Assembly: GCA_021234155.1 (NCBI GenBank)
Contig: JAJEKV010000336.1
Coordinates: forward strand, 62,001-126,000
Direction of reading: 5' to 3'
From: Isoetes taiwanensis
Lineage: Eukaryota; Streptophyta; Lycopodiopsida; Isoetales; Isoetaceae
Length of the DNA: 64,000 bases
The notes below the pieces were generated by a model that searched no databases, was not told where the DNA came from, and was given only the letters and a program-made list of their open reading frames with translations. This document shows, piece by piece, positions 61,045-64,000 of this stretch. The translations under genes and the position numbers were made by a program. Each line of letters starts with the position of its first letter. The stretch's first letter is position 1.

Positions 61045-63304
61045 ATGGCGCCAAATACCAAGGCCTTCTCTCTCCTCTCTCTCTTAGCTTTCTCTCTCCT
61101 CTCTAGCCGTGTTTCTCTCTCTAAGCGCTTCGAAAGTAAGCGCTTTGTTGATCAGGGAGCTTCGAGGGAAAAAGGGTGGAGTAAATTTTACGGTCCTGTC
61201 TGCGTTCCTGTCTGATTCGCGTGATCGATGGATGGGGTTGAGGTTAGTTAAATCTTTGGTTTTAACCGTTTTGAAGGTCATGGGTATTGAAATAAGCGGC
61301 GACCGCTGACATTTCATAGCCGAGGGGTCATGGGATAGTTAGTTTACGCGGTTTCGGTCGAAAGAAATAGCCGGGCCCGCTGTTTCATGTAGCCAGGTGT
61401 CTAGGATAGTGAGTTTTTGTGGTTTTTGTGGTAACCTGGCCATTTTTTTGGGACGTGTTACTTTTGTAGTTTGTTTAGATCAGATGTAGTGTAATGTAAA
61501 TGCATCGCACCGCCATTTCCATGCAAATGGCGCCAATGTGCCATTCTCCCCGGCTGTCGCCTCTCCCTCGGCTTGCCAACAATCTAGAAAGTACTGTGAG
61601 GGCCTTATTATCATTTCGCTTCGCCGAGAATGCCTCGACTCGCTGCTTGGCGGAATAGGGAGTGTACACTTTCGATTGTTGGCTGGCCGAGGGATACCCG
61701 ACCGCCCGAGAAAATGGCTTATTTGCATGGATGGCGCCATTTGCATGGAAATAACCGAGAATGGCGCGCCATTTGCGGGTTTCCGAAATGGCCCTACCGC
61801 TGTCATTTCTCGACCGCAAATGATGGTAGATGGCGCCATTTCGACACAAATGGCGCAGTGGCGCCATTTCCATGCAAATGGCGTAGTGGGTTGGGTTTGG
61901 GTTTCATGATTTGATTGTTGATTTGTTGTTTTCTTGTGCAGCTTCGTTGTCCAAGTCTCAAAACGTTGTGACGGAGAAGACCGTGGTCATGGTGCATGGA
62001 AATTGTCAGGGCAATTCCCTTAGAGGAAGGGGTCGACCCCACAAAGGGGGACAAGAGGAGAGAACTTTGCCGCCTCACAAAGTCAAGAAGTGGTGAACAA
62101 GACGTTGTGATGCAGCTTGGCATCATTGTCAACATGCGGGAGGTGAAAAAGCAGGGAAGATTAGACTTCCTTGGTTGCACAGTGGAGGATCCCGTGAATT
62201 GCGGCGATTGACTCAGACCGCATGGACCGGCGCTTTTAACGATCCGCAGATGATGGAATCCAAGCATCAAGGACCGGGACGGCCGCGCAAAAAGAAAAGG
62301 GGCCGCTGGTTGCCTTCATAAAAGCGTAGAGGCAAAATTGGTATTAATGGCACGGCCGAGCTACTTAGAGGATTTGGCATTCTCCGGATTCGGCTATGGA
62401 CGGATCAAAGAACTCAGGTCACATATTGTCGAGCCAAGACCTCTTGTAATATGCCTCGCTCTAATGGACAAAGACTTGGCTTCGGCTGTGAGATTTCAAG
62501 GAAAAGCCAAACCTTAGGCAAGCCAAGCCAAGGGAAGAAAAAGCCAAACCAAAGGAAGTCCAAATGGAAGGGACGGAGCATGATGAAGAGAATCAAAAGA
62601 AAGACGAGGAAAGTGCCAGGTCTCCTCCCAAGTCAGCTCCCAAGTCTCCTCCTATCAGGATCGGTTCTCCTATCAAGTCCCCCGCCAAACAGATTCGGGA
62701 GAGAACCATTAGTGATACTAAATCCTCCCCACATCGGAGGAGAGGTAAAGGCATCAAGACGATTTACTGAAAGCATTCCGCAGAAAAGGAGGAGGGAAAC
62801 AAAAAAGGAGATGAGGGTCAGAAAGCAGAGGAAAATGGAAAGTCTGGAGGTGCTCTCGGAGTTGAAGATGGACCGTGATGCCGAAGAGGAGTTGGCAGAA
62901 GAAACACTAAAAAAATAAAGCACGGGCCACATGTTTCCTCTAGGTGTGATATATCTAAGAAAAAAATATCCATCCGGGATATGGAAGAGGCACCTCCTAA
63001 CATGACAAAGACGAAGTTGTAAATCTTGAACATGTTAGGAAACTGCGGCAAGTCATTTGCTGAAGATCCCCATCCAGTCTTCACGCCGGCAGATGTGGTG
63101 CCCTTTGATCCAGATACGAAGCAGCTAGTACCCTGGTCGCAAGAATCTGACCTGGCTGGTATGAGGTTCTACATTATCAATGGCAACCATTCTCGGCCTC
63201 ACCCGCTTACCGTGGGTGTCGGGTTGGGGGAAGATGCCGTAATAGAACTCGTAAAGATTTTTACACTTATAGAATGTGCAGAGTTCTTTTCGAGCATTGA
63301 GTGA
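61045..63304 (+). pseudogene. plus-strand partner gene of element 3 (AT-hook and ParB-like remnant)
   Basis: The possible starts are ATG 61045 and ATG 61228. An intron holding the second palindrome array ends at an AG just before 61942. Downstream coding text contains RGRGRPHKGG (about 62020) and GPGRPRKKKRGRW (about 62270-62305), both AT-hook like. A Glu/Ser/Pro/Lys-rich region lies at 62560-62770. FDPDTKQLVPWSQ and then MRFYIINGNHS (about 63105-63195) align with YRYFVLGGTHS of the element 2 methyltransferase protein, the ParB-like motif. Multiple frameshifts and stops break it, and no methyltransferase domain follows in the window. It mirrors the plus-strand gene of element 2 in order: basic/acidic region, ParB-like motif. 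Confidence 0.55.
61510..61886. repeat. second element 3 palindrome array, upstream of the exon at 61942
   Basis: ATGGCGCCAT-type palindromes occur near 61525 and then at about 61712, 61731, 61760, 61787, 61819, 61848 and 61876, mostly 27-31 bp apart. ATGGCGCCAT at 61731 and TGGCGCCATTT near 61832 are perfect cores. A possible acceptor (TGTGCAG) follows at 61941. Confidence 0.8.
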
Positions 63305-63741
63305 CTTGACCTTCTTTCGGTGTGGATGTCAATGACATCGTAGCCAGGACAGTGTTTAAGGAACCCTACGCAGATCAAATACACCTACCGGCCAGATCTC
63401 CCCTATTACATCTTTGGAACAGTGGAGAGGAACCCTATAGTACTTCATTGTAGGTAGGCTTCGAGGTCAAGTTAACGCTGAATGATGCTTATGGCTTTAA
63501 GCCCATCGCGGCTTGCATGGAAGACCTGATTTAGTGAATATGTGGATCTTTCTTTGTTGCTGATTGGAGGAAATGATACTGCCTTTGGATTTTAAGCTTG
63601 GCTGTATATGGTAGAATTCTTCCTATCCGATCCATCTTGGGATCATTCTATTTGATTAAATACTTCCTATCTGGCCTATTGTGGAGCCTTAATAAGGTGG
63701 TTGTACCATGATTCTATTAATATATAAAATATCTTGCATTC

Positions 63742-63759
63742 AAAAAAAAAAAAAAAAAA
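63742..63759 (+). other. A-run, possible retroposed 3' end
   Basis: Eighteen or more A residues follow a cluster of short AT-rich sequence. It may be the tail of a retroposon lying to the left, but no target duplication was found. Beyond it (63760-64000) no gene is seen. Confidence 0.3.
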
Positions 63760-64000
63760 ACCCTCAAATCTGTTTCCAGACTTCCATCCTTGATATTCCC
63801 GACTGGAAATACCAAGTCTGCCTTTGGCAGCCCTAGAAAATTGACAGGAACAATTTCCTAGGCCAGGATAAGGACATAATACTAGATAATTATAAATGTA
63901 CCATATTTTTCCCAATAGAAAATCCTATATTCCAAGTACAACATCAATACAATAGTTTCTTTGTGAATACTATAAGTATTTCCAAATTGTAAAAGAGGTA

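Overview
The window looks like nuclear DNA of a land plant. It carries a complete eight-exon gene for a chloroplast-type aldo/keto reductase, two plant-type tRNA-Val(AAC) genes, Ty3/gypsy, LINE and Helitron remnants, GT-AG introns and AT-rich intergenic DNA. A seed-free plant (fern, lycophyte or bryophyte) is my guess, because of the unusual transposable elements; the sequence does not prove it. Most of the 64 kb is mobile or repetitive DNA.

Layout: 0.6-5.1 kb holds a decayed Ty3/gypsy pol and its probable 3' LTR. 5.1-8.4 kb is element 1, 10.0-23.2 kb is element 2 and 56.5-63.4 kb is element 3 of what looks like one composite transposon family. Helitron pieces lie at 24.3, 29.1 and 35.3 kb. 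tRNA-Val genes are at 39.6 and 42.3 kb, with a tRNA-like sequence between them. The aldo/keto reductase gene covers 43.2-48.5 kb (minus strand). A decayed Crypton-type tyrosine recombinase gene covers 49.4-51.7 kb (minus), and a LINE 3' end lies at 54.1-54.6 kb. The 23.4-39 kb stretch otherwise shows no gene I can identify, apart from one weak ORF at 36.4-37.1 kb.

The most interesting content is the composite family. Element 2 has two divergent genes. On the minus strand is a transposase-like protein with conserved blocks IQLDN..ENKN and VGHTHDQVD (the family annotated DUF7869, from memory). On the plus strand is a protein with an acidic/basic N-terminal region, a ParB-like segment and an N6-adenine/N4-cytosine type DNA methyltransferase domain (DIPYG, then DAFSGLGTT). 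A perfect palindrome, CTATGCGCGCATAG, recurs about 23 times only in this element. It lies in introns of both genes and in the gap between them, and neighbouring copies are spaced almost exactly 41 bp apart. Element 3 has the same plan: a minus-strand transposase, a divergent plus-strand gene with AT-hooks and a ParB-like motif, and its own inverted-repeat motif (AAATGGCGCCATTT type) about every 27 bp in the gap and again upstream of the first recognised exon. Element 1 has a third motif (GAAATCGC-N7-GCGATTTC) in matching places. My reading is a transposon family whose members each carry a cognate array of GCGC-cored palindromes, possibly the binding or methylation target of their own ParB/methyltransferase or transposase.

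All three elements are decayed by frameshifts and stops. Element 2 is also split by a 6.7-kb TIR element (11024-17742, TSD TAA) that itself contains a 1.2-kb retroposon and a ~320-bp satellite; removing it joins the transposase reading frame exactly.
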